Source: Leptospira bourretii
Lineage (GTDB): Bacteria; Spirochaetota; Leptospiria; Leptospirales; Leptospiraceae
Direction: 5' to 3'
Assembly (NCBI RefSeq): GCF_004770145.1
Contig: NZ_RQFW01000016.1
Location: forward strand, 281,543-345,542
DNA length: 64,000 bases
Shown: piece after piece, positions 19,211-28,810 of the stretch
How the letters are laid out: each line of letters starts with the position of its first letter
How positions within the stretch are numbered: the first letter of the stretch is position 1
Notes under the pieces: generated by a model
What the model was told of the DNA's origin: nothing
Seen by the model: only the letters and a program-made list of their open reading frames with translations
The model's database searches: none
Program-made: the position numbers and the translations under genes

Positions 19211-20065
19211 TTAATAAGTAATTCTTAAATCAGAGATATCGATGAACTTTCTAAAAAGAAGGCTATTGGTTGGTTTTTTTGTATCAAAAACCAAAACTGC
19301 CACTTTGTTGAAAGAAAGGAAGTTGGGACGGTATTGTGTGTAATGGTGGCTTGTAATGGTTGTACGATATTTGTTATTGTAGATCGTATAGGTATGTTTG
19401 GGAAGAGTTTCATGCACTTGGCGTTTTTTCTCATCCTCTGTTTGTGCCACATAGTTATACATCACTTGTTTTTCTTTGGAAGGACCTGTTTCACCAAATA
19501 ATGTGAATGGAAGTGCTTTTGCATTGTTTTTACAAAGATAATCCACTACTTCTGTAAACGTTGGCTCTGGCATCTCTGCTTCGAACCCTGCGTAGTGACG
19601 TTTTTCTACTTCTGCTTTTTTCTTTGCATAAGTTTCTTCTCCCCAAATTTCTTTGGCAGTCACAGGAGTCGGCATTACATTGGAAAAGTATAAAGTTCTT
19701 TCATCCTTTTCTGGATCGGCTTTTCTCCAAGTAGGATAAGGAATTAGTTTTCTTTCATCTGGATTGGAACGGTCTCCCTCAAATCCAGCAAGAACATAGA
19801 TCGCATATTCATTGTTTTCTGGAACTCTGGATTCTAATTCCACTTGGACATCCAAAAATTCACCTTTTCCTGTATCCGCATGTCGCCTAACAAAGTTTAC
19901 ACCTTTTAGGCGAATCCTTGCATCATACATAGAGAGTGGATACAAGTCACGGTTGTCTTTGGAAGAGGCAACTGCGTTCCCCGTCCCTTGGGTATTCCCC
20001 GATTCTTGGGCAAAGAGTGCGCAAGTGAGCAGGGTGAATGAAATGGCAAATATTGTTTTGTTCAT
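19211..20065 (-). CDS. Hypothetical exported protein
   Basis: 284 residues with a signal peptide (MNKTIFAISFTLLTCALFAQ, cut after AQ). The mature part begins ESGNTQGTGN. It contains a beta-rich half (ARIRLKGVNFVRRH, EFLDVQVELESRVPENNEYAIYVLAGFEG) and ends with a segment KVAVLVFDTKKPTNSLLFRKFID. Probably periplasmic or surface. No named domain. It lies upstream of a 369-bp stretch and downstream of panD on the same strand, 65 bp apart. Confidence 0.75.
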   Translation of the reverse strand: MNKTIFAISFTLLTCALFAQESGNTQGTGNAVASSKDNRDLYPLSMYDARIRLKGVNFVRRHADTGKGEFLDVQVELESRVPENNEYAIYVLAGFEGDRSNPDERKLIPYPTWRKADPEKDERTLYFSNVMPTPVTAKEIWGEETYAKKKAEVEKRHYAGFEAEMPEPTFTEVVDYLCKNNAKALPFTLFGETGPSKEKQVMYNYVAQTEDEKKRQVHETLPKHTYTIYNNKYRTTITSHHYTQYRPNFLSFNKVAVLVFDTKKPTNSLLFRKFIDISDLRITY

Positions 20066-20130
20066 GTTCCGACTACCAATTTGGTTTATACAGATAGTAT
20101 CGAAGAAAAGCCCTGGAAAAATTAGGGAAA

Positions 20131-20487
20131 TTAGGCTTTTTTCGGGCGATTGTTCTCATCCACGAAAACTACTTTGGGTTTGTAATCTGCGGGAAGGTCT
20201 TTTTCATCTACCTGGCCGTAGGTAATGATGATGACTTTGTCCCCTTTCATTCCAAGCCTTGCCGCTGCTCCGTTCAAACAAATGGTTCCCGAACCTCGTT
20301 CCCCCACGATTAGATAGGTTTCGAACCGGGCCCCGTTATTTACGTTCACGACGCTGACTTGTTCATAGGGCTTCATTCCTGCCAAGTCCATTAGGTCTTG
20401 GTCAACCGTGAGGCTACCTTCGTAGTGGAGTTCCGCCTCAGTGACGACGGCTCTATGGACTTTGCCTTTGCAAACAGTGATGATCAT
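20131..20487 (-). CDS. panD: Aspartate 1-decarboxylase proenzyme
   Basis: A 118-residue pyruvoyl enzyme making beta-alanine for pantothenate and CoA. The self-cleavage site Gly24-Ser25 lies in YEGSLTVD, and the family core [21 protein letters not shown] is intact. The start overlaps the stop of the upstream Panacea-domain gene by 4 bp, so the two are translationally coupled. Confidence 0.96.
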   Translation of the reverse strand: MIITVCKGKVHRAVVTEAELHYEGSLTVDQDLMDLAGMKPYEQVSVVNVNNGARFETYLIVGERGSGTICLNGAAARLGMKGDKVIIITYGQVDEKDLPADYKPKVVFVDENNRPKKA

Positions 20488-21017
20488 TCTGACCTCTCAA
20501 ATAAAACTCTAAACATTTTGCCCGATAGATTCAAAAGGCTTTTTTGGACAAGAACATGGATTTTCGTATTGATCCGATCCACAGAAAATGGGATCGCATC
20601 GAAGAGCGGGGTGACTACGTAGTTTTCATAAAGATTGGGATAATGGCGATTTTCATCTACCACTCGGCCACGGAATGCTTCCACCACCTTCATCATCACT
20701 CGTTTGTCTTCGCGAGAAAGAACAAGTCCTTCCAACGGCTTTAAAAAACGCAAAGTAAACCCTTGGATTCCATTTCCTTCAATTTTGGGAATGGCATCGA
20801 TATGGCCATTTTCTTTCAAAAATAAAAGTGCTTCGTTCAGTTTGACGGGGTAAGGGGAGTCTTCTAAGTGGATATAGTCTCCTCTTGTGATCATCTCCGC
20901 ATGTTTTTGGAAATGAACACCATCCGCATAGTAGAGCAGTTTCGCCAAATCCAGGCGAGCTCTCCCATTGGGTGATTTTTCGAGGATCCAAAGGATCGCA
21001 TGACAAAGTTTCTCCAT
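20484..21017 (-). CDS. Panacea (DUF4065-like) domain protein
   Basis: About 177 residues from the ATG at 21017; an in-frame start at 21065 would overlap lipB further. Residues 1-60 hold [11 protein letters not shown] and [19 protein letters not shown], then [12 protein letters not shown]. This is the pattern of the Panacea/DUF4065 fold, known in SocA and in antitoxins. The rest is helical without a recognised toxin. Here it is coupled to panD (4-bp overlap) and its 5' end overlaps divergent lipB by 18 bp. A housekeeping or regulatory role is as likely as an antitoxin role. Confidence 0.7.
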   Translation of the reverse strand: MEKLCHAILWILEKSPNGRARLDLAKLLYYADGVHFQKHAEMITRGDYIHLEDSPYPVKLNEALLFLKENGHIDAIPKIEGNGIQGFTLRFLKPLEGLVLSREDKRVMMKVVEAFRGRVVDENRHYPNLYENYVVTPLFDAIPFSVDRINTKIHVLVQKSLLNLSGKMFRVLFERSE

Positions 21018-21659
21018 CGAAAAGGACTTCCTTCCTACCTGTTTCCTTCGATCGTTTCGTACCAAAGATACGTGAAATTCCAGGAAAATTCCAGGAAAAA
21101 TCGAAGGGAATCCATGCTCTTTTTAGAACACAGTCCATGTTTGACAGGGGGCATTGGTGCGAAAGCGGAAAATCTTTTGGTTTCACCCGCACATCTTTCC
21201 TCTCTCGGTGTGGAGCTTGTCACTTTGTCTCGAGGGGGAGATTTTACGGCCCATGAACCGGGCCAAATTGTGGGGTATTTACATATCGATTTGAAAAAAA
21301 GGAACTTAAGTTTGGGTGATTTTTTACATATCTTAAACCATAGTTTGGTGGCATCGATTGAAAAAACTTGGGATTTGATTGTGGAAGAAAATCCGAAAGC
21401 ACCTGGCCTTTATACTGTAGAGGAGCCCAAACGGAAATTGGTTTCGGAAGGGATCTATGCGAAGTCCTATTTCACAAGCTTTGGGTTTGCCTTAAATGGT
21501 GTGAACAATCTCTCTACCTTTTCTCTCATCAATCCTTGTGGGGCCAAGTCAGAAGATATGACCTCCCTCCTTCGGTTGGGAAAAGATAAGGATTTCCCGA
21601 AGAAACGAAAGGAGTTTGTCCTAAATTTTACGCAAATCTTCATAGACCAACTCCCTTAA
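21000..21659 (+). CDS. lipB: Octanoyltransferase LipB
   Basis: A 219-residue LipB, moving octanoyl from acyl-carrier protein to lipoyl domains. Landmarks are FLEHSPCLTGG (early substrate loop), TLSRGGDFTAHEPGQIVGY (RGGxxTxHxPGQ signature), the KLVSEGIYAKSYFTSFGFALN lysine region and the catalytic Cys in LINPCG. AAGGA sits 5 bases before the ATG at 21000. The 5' end overlaps the divergent Panacea gene. Confidence 0.95.
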   Translation: MTKFLHRKGLPSYLFPSIVSYQRYVKFQENSRKNRRESMLFLEHSPCLTGGIGAKAENLLVSPAHLSSLGVELVTLSRGGDFTAHEPGQIVGYLHIDLKKRNLSLGDFLHILNHSLVASIEKTWDLIVEENPKAPGLYTVEEPKRKLVSEGIYAKSYFTSFGFALNGVNNLSTFSLINPCGAKSEDMTSLLRLGKDKDFPKKRKEFVLNFTQIFIDQLP

Positions 21660-21719
21660 TTTCCTTTGTATTTTCCTCTGTAAATCTTGGGATTTGGCCG
21701 AAAGGTATAAGGGGGATCT

Positions 21720-22700
21720 ATGAAATATTCACGTTTTTTTCTATCCTTTATTCTTTTCTTTTTCCTCTGTGAAACCTTGGCACTCAGTGCTGTGGTTTGG
21801 ACTTTTTATGAATCTTTGCAAAATGCTCTCACCCAAGAACAATTTGTTTCTGACCATAGAGCTCGTGATTTAACCATGGCGTTGGCAAAAAGTTCGGAAC
21901 AAAGGCTACAGAACGAAGGTTATGTGGAACTGGAAAAAATGTTCCATCGTTATGTGGAACAATCTAAAAATGATCCCGAAGAGTTTTACATCAAAAAGAT
22001 CAGTTTGTATTCTGTGGATGCCACTCTTCTTGTTTCTACGGATACCATTTACACTCCAGAGGAATTAAAAAATAGAAAACCCGATGAGGCACTCCTTCAT
22101 TCCACTTTTTTCAAAAAAGGGATTCGGATGAAAAAATGGCAATGGTCAGAACCAGAAAACGGAGAGAACCCAATCCTAAATTCCAAACGAGATCCGAAAG
22201 TTAGGTCTGGGTTTGAATGGGTACTTTCTTATTTGCCACTTGCCAAATCAAACACAGTCAGACTCACTTCTCCACTTTATAAACCAGGAACACTTGATGT
22301 TTCGGGGCTTGTGATTTTAGTATATGAAAGAGGAAACTTAGGCTTACTCTTTGAAAACCAATGGAAACTTGTGGAATGGATGGTTTTCAATTATGTTGTT
22401 TTTGCTTTTGTTGTCAGTTTGATTTTAACAGGTGCTTTTGTGATCTATACAATGTTAGTGGCAAGAGACTCTTCTGTGACCCCAAAAGAATCTACGAATC
22501 TCCCTCTTTTTGAGAAAAAAACAATCGAAAGAAAAGTTTCGGAAATAGAACCGATTGTGGATTTAACAGAAAACCCAGGGCAGGTGACTACTTCTGGAGA
22601 AGAGAGTGGTGTAGAGATTTTGTCTGAAGGACCACTTGTTTCAAATGTTTCTCCAGATTCCCACCAAACACCGATTCGCGATGCGATCTTTTTAGGATAG
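21720..22700 (+). CDS. Hypothetical membrane protein with extracytoplasmic sensor-like region
   Basis: 326 residues with two membrane segments (about 7-28 and 220-245) enclosing a 190-residue extracytoplasmic region. A cytoplasmic tail rich in Glu, Thr, Ser and Pro ends the protein. The layout resembles the sensory half of a chemoreceptor or histidine kinase, but no HAMP or output domain follows. It is separated by 3 bp from the STAS/zinc-ribbon gene, then 11 bp to murJ, so it is first of a likely three-gene operon. Function unknown. Confidence 0.72.
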   Translation: MKYSRFFLSFILFFFLCETLALSAVVWTFYESLQNALTQEQFVSDHRARDLTMALAKSSEQRLQNEGYVELEKMFHRYVEQSKNDPEEFYIKKISLYSVDATLLVSTDTIYTPEELKNRKPDEALLHSTFFKKGIRMKKWQWSEPENGENPILNSKRDPKVRSGFEWVLSYLPLAKSNTVRLTSPLYKPGTLDVSGLVILVYERGNLGLLFENQWKLVEWMVFNYVVFAFVVSLILTGAFVIYTMLVARDSSVTPKESTNLPLFEKKTIERKVSEIEPIVDLTENPGQVTTSGEESGVEILSEGPLVSNVSPDSHQTPIRDAIFLG

Positions 22701-22703
22701 ATT

Positions 22704-23567
22704 ATGGAACCAAAAGACAAAGTATTTTCCATTCAGTTGAAAGGTGGTTTGGACGGAACCAGTGCGGAAGATTTTTATCGATATTTCGAATCACAACTGA
22801 ACAAGGGATATCGTAAGTTTTTATTTCAGTTTGGGGCATTGGATTTTATCACTTCCAATGGAATCAGTGTATTGGTTAAAATTCATAAACAAACTAGAAA
22901 ACTGGGAGCCGTGTATTCTATTTACGGAGTGAAACAGGAAATCGAAGATGTCCTAGGCCTCGTGGGACTTTTTGATAAATTACCGATCTTTCGTGACCAT
23001 ACCCAAGCCGAAGCATTTTTATTACAGGCAGAACTAAGACAACCAGTATCAAGGGAACCAAAACCATCTGATTCAGAACTAGGCCCGAGTCCCACATCTT
23101 TCAAAGAAGAAAACAGAATCAGGTTTTATTTTACTGGAAAATCTAAGGGCGGTGATCCTTCGATTGGTTCTAAAGAACCGGTTTCTCAATTGGAATCCAT
23201 ACCCGAGGTAGAGGAAAATCCGAACACTTTGCAAAAGAGTTCTTCTCCTATGGAATCATTATTGGAAGAGAAACTGAATAGCCTTCGGTTGGAAATCAAA
23301 GACACTCTCAACCACGAGTTAGAAAGGCGATTTGCGGTTTATAAAACAAATCCCGAAATCCAAGAAAAACCAATCACAATCCCAAGTTATATCCAATCCA
23401 AAACAAAACAAATGGAGGCGGTGGAGCGGATCATCCAATGTGAAGTTTGTGGGACAAGATTACGAATCCATAAGTTTGGAAAACATGAATGTCCCGGATG
23501 TTCCACGCAGTTCCAAATGAGTCCGAGTGGTTCTATCCGTTTTCTTGAAAAATTGAATCCCATCTAA
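22704..23567 (+). CDS. STAS-domain protein with C-terminal zinc ribbon
   Basis: 287 residues. Residues 5-110 are a STAS fold, with FGALDFITSNGISVLVKIH including the serine that is phosphorylated in SpoIIAA-like antagonists. A disordered Ser/Pro/Glu linker follows, then a helical region (LEEKLNSLRLEIKDTL). A final zinc ribbon Cys-x2-Cys-x12-Cys-x2-Cys (CEVCGTRLRI..ECPGC) ends the protein. It probably takes part in partner-switching signalling with the membrane protein upstream. It is 3 bp from the upstream gene and 11 bp from murJ. Confidence 0.8.
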   Translation: MEPKDKVFSIQLKGGLDGTSAEDFYRYFESQLNKGYRKFLFQFGALDFITSNGISVLVKIHKQTRKLGAVYSIYGVKQEIEDVLGLVGLFDKLPIFRDHTQAEAFLLQAELRQPVSREPKPSDSELGPSPTSFKEENRIRFYFTGKSKGGDPSIGSKEPVSQLESIPEVEENPNTLQKSSSPMESLLEEKLNSLRLEIKDTLNHELERRFAVYKTNPEIQEKPITIPSYIQSKTKQMEAVERIIQCEVCGTRLRIHKFGKHECPGCSTQFQMSPSGSIRFLEKLNPI

Positions 23568-23578
23568 AACCTGGTCTT

Positions 23579-25204
23579 ATGACAAAACAAGCCAAGGGAA
23601 ATGAGTCAAGTGCCAAGCGGTCACTTGCTCTTTCGTTTTACACTTTTTTATCCCGGATTTTGGGTCTTGTTCGTGACCATTTTATGGCTGTTAGTTTTGG
23701 AACCGGTATGGTTGCTTCCGCTTTTAGTGTGGCCTACCGCCTCCCGAATATGTTTCGGAACTTACTGGCAGAAGGAACTCTTAGCCAATCCTTTATGCCT
23801 ATTTTTTCTGAATACGAAAAGATAGGTGTAATGGATGCCCGTGTGATGGCGGGAACCGTTCTTAGTTTCCTTTTCCTTTGTTTGTCTTTATTTGTGGCTT
23901 TGTTTTGGTTTTTTGCTGCAGGTTTTTTACCCGCACTTGTGGGTGGGTCACCTGAATATGGAACACTTGTCGTTGAACTTTCGTTAGTTTTGTTTTTTCT
24001 CATTATGACTGCTAGTTTGTCTTCGATTTTTATGTCGATTTCTAACTCGCATCATAATTATTTTGTTCCTTCCTTATCTCCCATCATCCTTAACTTTAGT
24101 TATTTGATAGTTTTTATTTTTATATTTCCTTTTTATCATGAGATTCGGGATAAAGTTTTTGTTCTTGCTTATGGAATTGTGACAGGCGGGGTTTTACAAC
24201 TTCTCGTCCAGGCTTGGTATGTGTACAAAAATGGATATGGTCCAATCTTTCGTTTGAATTTGAAACATCCTGCCATTCGTAAAATCTTTAAATTGATGTT
24301 ACCAGCAGCCCTTGGGGGAAGCTTTTATCAAATTGGACTTCTTGTAGATATTTTCCTAGCAAACTACATCCAAAACCAAAACCCAGGACTTGGGGCTGTG
24401 GTGAGTTTGGATTATTCCCAAAGACTTGTCCAACTTCCGACTGGAATCATTGGAGTGGCCCTTGCGACGACCATCCTGCCTTCCCTTTTGAAAGACCTTC
24501 GAGAAGGAAGAGAAGAAAATGTTCCCAAAGAAATATCTGATGTATTATCGTTTGCATTTTTTTTAACACTACCAGCAAGCATTGGTTTGGCGGTTCTTGG
24601 GGAAACAGTTTTGGATTCGATTTATTTCGGGGGACGTTGGGACCATTTAGCAACGATCACTGCTTTTTATCCTTTGGTATTTTATTCTTTTGCGATTCCG
24701 TTTTATAGTATCAATAAAGTTTTGGTTTCTTCCTATTACGCTTTTGCTGACACAAAAACTCCATTAAGAATCCAATTGGTTTCTTTTTTCCTAAGCATTT
24801 TGGTGAGCATTGGGCTCATGTTCTTTTTGAAACATTCTGCCATTGCTTTGGCCTCGGCTCTGAGTGCTTCTGTGACCTCTTCCTTATTATTGTATTATTT
24901 GAAATCCCACCAAGTGAAAATTCCATTTCTAACTGTATGGTTTCGCATTTTGAAAATGGTGCCTGCACTCTTTGGGCTTTTCCTTTGGTTAGTGTTCTCT
25001 GAATGGGTAACAAAACCCATCTTGGTTTCGTATCTATCCGAAACGTTAGGACTTGGTTTTGCCAATGTGAGTCGGCTTTGTCTTGTGGTTTCGATTCTCC
25101 CAGCAGTGATCATTTATTTTACGGTGGCAGGGATTACAAAACTACCTGAAGCAGATATTATTTTGGGAAGGTTTTTTAGAAAGTTACGAAAAAAATCCTC
25201 TTAA
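23579..25204 (+). CDS. murJ: Lipid II flippase MurJ (MviN)
   Basis: A 541-residue integral membrane protein with about 14 hydrophobic segments, the MOP-superfamily flippase that moves lipid II across the inner membrane. Landmarks are the N-terminal SRILGLVRDHFMA, the YRLPNMFRNLLAEGTLSQSF segment that is almost diagnostic of MurJ, and YAFADTKTPLR in the second half. Length is standard. It is the last gene of a likely operon with the two signalling proteins upstream. Confidence 0.96.
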   Translation: MTKQAKGNESSAKRSLALSFYTFLSRILGLVRDHFMAVSFGTGMVASAFSVAYRLPNMFRNLLAEGTLSQSFMPIFSEYEKIGVMDARVMAGTVLSFLFLCLSLFVALFWFFAAGFLPALVGGSPEYGTLVVELSLVLFFLIMTASLSSIFMSISNSHHNYFVPSLSPIILNFSYLIVFIFIFPFYHEIRDKVFVLAYGIVTGGVLQLLVQAWYVYKNGYGPIFRLNLKHPAIRKIFKLMLPAALGGSFYQIGLLVDIFLANYIQNQNPGLGAVVSLDYSQRLVQLPTGIIGVALATTILPSLLKDLREGREENVPKEISDVLSFAFFLTLPASIGLAVLGETVLDSIYFGGRWDHLATITAFYPLVFYSFAIPFYSINKVLVSSYYAFADTKTPLRIQLVSFFLSILVSIGLMFFLKHSAIALASALSASVTSSLLLYYLKSHQVKIPFLTVWFRILKMVPALFGLFLWLVFSEWVTKPILVSYLSETLGLGFANVSRLCLVVSILPAVIIYFTVAGITKLPEADIILGRFFRKLRKKSS

Positions 25205-25271
25205 AGAATTTGACACCAAACTTTTGATTGGTGAGGATGTTTCTTTTATACAGCGAAAGAATCGTAACAGA

Positions 25272-25325
25272 TAAAAAAAACCGATGGTGGTTTGACTTTT
25301 TTCAAAACATCCATCGGATTTTTAG
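25272..25325. terminator. Bidirectional terminator between murJ and ileS
   Basis: CCGATGG (25281) pairs with CCATCGG (25311), with an inner GTTTG/CAAAAC extension. It is flanked by ATTTTT on the plus side and eight T on the minus side, so it can stop both convergent genes. Confidence 0.7.
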
Positions 25326-25338
25326 TTTTGTGTTTCTT

Positions 25339-25359
25339 GTAGGCAGTTATTTTGCCTAC
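25339..25359 (-). terminator. Hairpin just past ileS
   Basis: A perfect 7-bp stem GTAGGCA/TGCCTAC with a seven-base loop, 10 bp beyond the ileS stop. There is no clear T run, so it may stabilise the mRNA end rather than terminate alone. Confidence 0.4.
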
Positions 25360-25368
25360 AACCTAACT

Positions 25369-28110
25369 TTAGAGTTTGGACACAACAGATTCGCAGCGTT
25401 TACAAAGTTTTCCTTCTGTTTCGGAAACATGGCGCCAGCACCTTGGGCATTCATGGTGGCGAGGTTTACGAATTTGGATGGAATCTTTTTCTCCCTTCCA
25501 CTCAGAGAACACTTCACTAATTTCATTGCGATCAAATGACACTTCGGATACCACAAAGAATAGGCTAAGGTCGTCTTTGGAAAACTTTGTATCTTTTAAG
25601 GAATCTCCAGAGATCAAAACTTCTGCTTCCAGTGACTTCCCAAGTTTTCCCAATTTCCTTGCTTCTTCTAAGGCTTTTTGCACCACTTCTTTTGTTTCAA
25701 AGATTGGTGCCATTTGGGATTCTAAGTCGGAATCAAGTAAGGAAGATAAGTCTGAAAAATCAGAATAAAAAACAGAATCTTTTAAACCAAATTCTGTCCA
25801 TACTTCTTCTGTTGTAAAAGAAAGGATTGGTGAAAGGAGTTTGGTTAAGGTTTCTAAAATGACTGCCAAAACAAATTCGGAAGATTTTCTTGTTTTCGAA
25901 TCTTTGCCATCACAGTACATTCTGTCCCGAATGATTTCAAAGTAGTCTTGGGATAAATCCACCGTACAGAAAACTAGAACTCGATGATAAACTTGATGGA
26001 ACTGGTAGTTCTCATACAATTTTTTAACATCTTCGTTCAGTTTGGCTAACTTATGCAGATAATATCTATCAATCGGTTCTAAGTCTTCTTTTTTTAGATT
26101 CCAATTAAGAGTTTCTGCCTTTGTATTTCCTAGAAGATAACGGAAGGTATTTCTGATTTTACGATAGGCTTCGGCTACGGTTTTGATCGAGTCTTTTCCG
26201 ATTTTAACATCGTCTCGGAAATCTTGTGTGGAAACCCAAAGCCTAAGGATATCTGCTCCGAATTGGTTGATGATGTCTGTTGTGGGATTGATCACGTTTC
26301 CAAGTGATTTGGACATAGCGTGACCTTTTTCATCTAACACATAACCATGAGTGAGGACAGATCTATAGGGAGGTTTTTTGCGTATTGCCATGGATGGCCA
26401 AAGAGACGATTGGAACCATCCTCTATGTTGGTCAGAACCTTCTAAATACAAATCGGCAGGTTCATGGTCAAGAGAATCACCAAACACAGCAAAGCTGGAA
26501 ACGCCTGAATCAAACCAAACATCCAAAATATCTTTGTCTTGTTTTAGGTCATCGGAGCCGCATTTTGTACATTTGGTTCCTTCCGGCAAAAGGTCTTTCG
26601 CTTCTCTTTCATACCAAACTTCGATCCCTTCTTTTTTGACAATTTGGATGAAGTGTTTTATTGTTTTGTCATCTAGGTGTGTGAATCCGCAAGATTTACA
26701 AGTAAAGGAAGGAATGGGAACTCCCCAGTTCCTTTGTCTCGATAAACACCAGTCAGGTCTTGATTCCACCATAGAACGGATGCGAGTGATTCCCCAATCG
26801 GGAATCCATTGTACTTTGTCAATGGCTTTGAGAGAATCTTCTCTGAGGCCTGCGTGGTCGATGGAAAAAAACCATTGTGGGGTCGCTCGAAAGATCAGTG
26901 GTTTTTTACTCCTCCAACTATGTGGATAGGAGTGAGTGAATTCAGAATAATGCACGAGGGAATTTTTTTCTTTTAGGAGTTCTACAATTTTAGGATTGGC
27001 ATCCCAAATTTTAATTCCCTTCATCATTTCAAATTCGTCCGTATAACGGCCGTAATCATCGACTGGAGAAAGAGGAGGAAGCCCTGCTGCCGTTCCGACA
27101 CGGTAGTCATCCGTTCCGTGACCTGGAGCTGTGTGCACACAACCTGTTCCTGCATCCAAGGTGACATGATTTCCAAAAAGAGGGATGGATTCACGATCGA
27201 TAAACGGGTGTAAGAAGGTCATCTTTCCCAGTTCGGCGCTCGTTAAAGATTTGATCTTTGTGAGTGTGATTCCTGTTTTTTGTTCGACAGCTTCTTTTAA
27301 TCCATCTGCCAAGATCAGCCTTCCGTGGGATTCGGATTGGAAAAGAGAGTAGTCAAGTTCTTCATTAAAACAAATCGCAAGGTTTGCCGGAAGTGTCCAA
27401 GGAGTTGTGGTCCAGATCAAGCAGTAAGTGTCGGTTTCACCTTTGACTGCAAACTTTACATAGATGGAAGGAGAAACATGGTTTTGGTATTCGATCTCCG
27501 CTTCCGCATGAGCCGTTGCCAAATCGATACACCAATACACTGGTTTTTTCCCTTTGTAGATATATCCTTTTTCGAAAAGAGATCCAAATACTTCCACAAT
27601 CCTTGCTTCAAATTCAGGAGCCATGGTGAGATACTTTTTATCTTCTTCCCAGAAACATAAAAAACGACTTAAGTCTTCCCCTTGTTTTCCAACAAACTCA
27701 GCTGCATACTCACGGCATTTTTTTCTAAGTTCACTAGGGCTAGTGTTTCTTGCTTCTTTTCCAAGATTCTTTAACACCTGTACTTCGATAGGAAGTCCGT
27801 GGCAATCCCAACCAGGAATCATATCGGTTTGGAAACCGGAAAGAGTTTTGGATTTAACAATGATATCTTTTAGAATTTTATTGAGAGAGTGGCCCACATG
27901 GAAATTTCCATTGGCATAAGGAGGTCCATCGTGTAATACAAACGAAGGTTTGGATTTACGAATTTCCTTCATCTTTTGGAAGACTTTTTTCTCCTTCCAA
28001 ATTTTAATTTGACCTGGTTCACGATTTGCCAGGTCGGCTTTCATGGGAAAGTTGGTCTGTGGTAGGAGAACCGTTTTAGAATAGGGATTTTCCGTTTCTG
28101 GTTTGGCCAT
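25369..28110 (-). CDS. ileS: Isoleucyl-tRNA synthetase
   Basis: A 913-residue class I synthetase of the bacterial, zinc-containing type. The HIGH motif appears as HVGH (71-74), the KMSKS motif as AMSKS, and an editing domain carries [16 protein letters not shown]. The C-terminus has Cys-x2-Cys pairs ([15 protein letters not shown]) for zinc. Complete length. It charges tRNA-Ile such as the one at 3607-3680. The ATG at 28110 is taken. Confidence 0.97.
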   Translation of the reverse strand: MAKPETENPYSKTVLLPQTNFPMKADLANREPGQIKIWKEKKVFQKMKEIRKSKPSFVLHDGPPYANGNFHVGHSLNKILKDIIVKSKTLSGFQTDMIPGWDCHGLPIEVQVLKNLGKEARNTSPSELRKKCREYAAEFVGKQGEDLSRFLCFWEEDKKYLTMAPEFEARIVEVFGSLFEKGYIYKGKKPVYWCIDLATAHAEAEIEYQNHVSPSIYVKFAVKGETDTYCLIWTTTPWTLPANLAICFNEELDYSLFQSESHGRLILADGLKEAVEQKTGITLTKIKSLTSAELGKMTFLHPFIDRESIPLFGNHVTLDAGTGCVHTAPGHGTDDYRVGTAAGLPPLSPVDDYGRYTDEFEMMKGIKIWDANPKIVELLKEKNSLVHYSEFTHSYPHSWRSKKPLIFRATPQWFFSIDHAGLREDSLKAIDKVQWIPDWGITRIRSMVESRPDWCLSRQRNWGVPIPSFTCKSCGFTHLDDKTIKHFIQIVKKEGIEVWYEREAKDLLPEGTKCTKCGSDDLKQDKDILDVWFDSGVSSFAVFGDSLDHEPADLYLEGSDQHRGWFQSSLWPSMAIRKKPPYRSVLTHGYVLDEKGHAMSKSLGNVINPTTDIINQFGADILRLWVSTQDFRDDVKIGKDSIKTVAEAYRKIRNTFRYLLGNTKAETLNWNLKKEDLEPIDRYYLHKLAKLNEDVKKLYENYQFHQVYHRVLVFCTVDLSQDYFEIIRDRMYCDGKDSKTRKSSEFVLAVILETLTKLLSPILSFTTEEVWTEFGLKDSVFYSDFSDLSSLLDSDLESQMAPIFETKEVVQKALEEARKLGKLGKSLEAEVLISGDSLKDTKFSKDDLSLFFVVSEVSFDRNEISEVFSEWKGEKDSIQIRKPRHHECPRCWRHVSETEGKLCKRCESVVSKL

Positions 28111-28167
28111 AGTAAGACCAATGTTTGTGGTCTAGGCCAAAGAGAAAACGGAAAAAAATCGGTAACC

Positions 28168-28797
28168 CTAGAGTTTGACTCGGACATTGGGGAGTTCGTC
28201 CCGTAGTCTTACCACATCGGATTTTTCGAGTAGGGTTTTTTGTAAAACAAGTTGTTTTAGATGGTTTAGTTTTGTCAGGTTTTTGGGGAGAGTTTTGTAC
28301 TCTCGCATTAGGCTTAGGTCAAGGATTTCCAAATGGGGGAGTGCGGCGATCACTTCCACATCAGCTTCTGTTAGTTGCACTTTGGTTTCGTCCAGAGCCA
28401 GAGTTTTTAATTTTTGCAAACGGCTAAGAACCGGCGGAATCTCCCGTAGTTCCGTTCTTCCGAGAAGGAGTACTTCTAAGTTTTCCAAATTTCCGATTTC
28501 TTCTGGTAAAGTGGGGAGGGGGTTTCCAAAAAGATTGAGGATCTTTAATTGTTTGAGGTTTCCTATTTCTTTTGGAACTGATTTGAGTGAGTCGTATTGG
28601 AGAGTTAGTTCTTCTACCTTTGTCAAATTCCCGATGGATGCAGGTAGGACTCCTACTTCTTTATTCGAGAGGTTTAGGACTCGGTCTTCTTTGTGGTTTT
28701 CAAACCATTCCTCCGCATTGACTACATCTTTATTCGTACAATGGGAAAAGGATGTTAGAAATAAAATAGTAAGTGTTGCGTATACAAAAGACTTCAT
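28168..28797 (-). CDS. Leucine-rich-repeat lipoprotein
   Basis: 209 residues. A signal sequence ends in SFSHC with Cys about 20, a permissive spirochaete-type lipobox, so it is probably lipid-anchored. About five or six LRR units of about 23 residues follow (LPASIGNLTKVEELTL, VPKEIGNLKQLKILNL, LPEEIGNLENLEVLLL and so on). LRR proteins are abundant in Leptospira and usually mediate protein binding; the partner is unknown. It precedes ileS on the strand by 57 bp. Confidence 0.85.
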   Translation of the reverse strand: MKSFVYATLTILFLTSFSHCTNKDVVNAEEWFENHKEDRVLNLSNKEVGVLPASIGNLTKVEELTLQYDSLKSVPKEIGNLKQLKILNLFGNPLPTLPEEIGNLENLEVLLLGRTELREIPPVLSRLQKLKTLALDETKVQLTEADVEVIAALPHLEILDLSLMREYKTLPKNLTKLNHLKQLVLQKTLLEKSDVVRLRDELPNVRVKL

Positions 28798-28810
28798 AAA
28801 ACCAAAATTA

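Noticed and set aside
25228..25539. 103-codon plus-strand frame after murJ
   Set aside because: It runs through the bidirectional terminator and lies opposite the conserved zinc-binding end of ileS; its hydrophobic stretch is a by-product.
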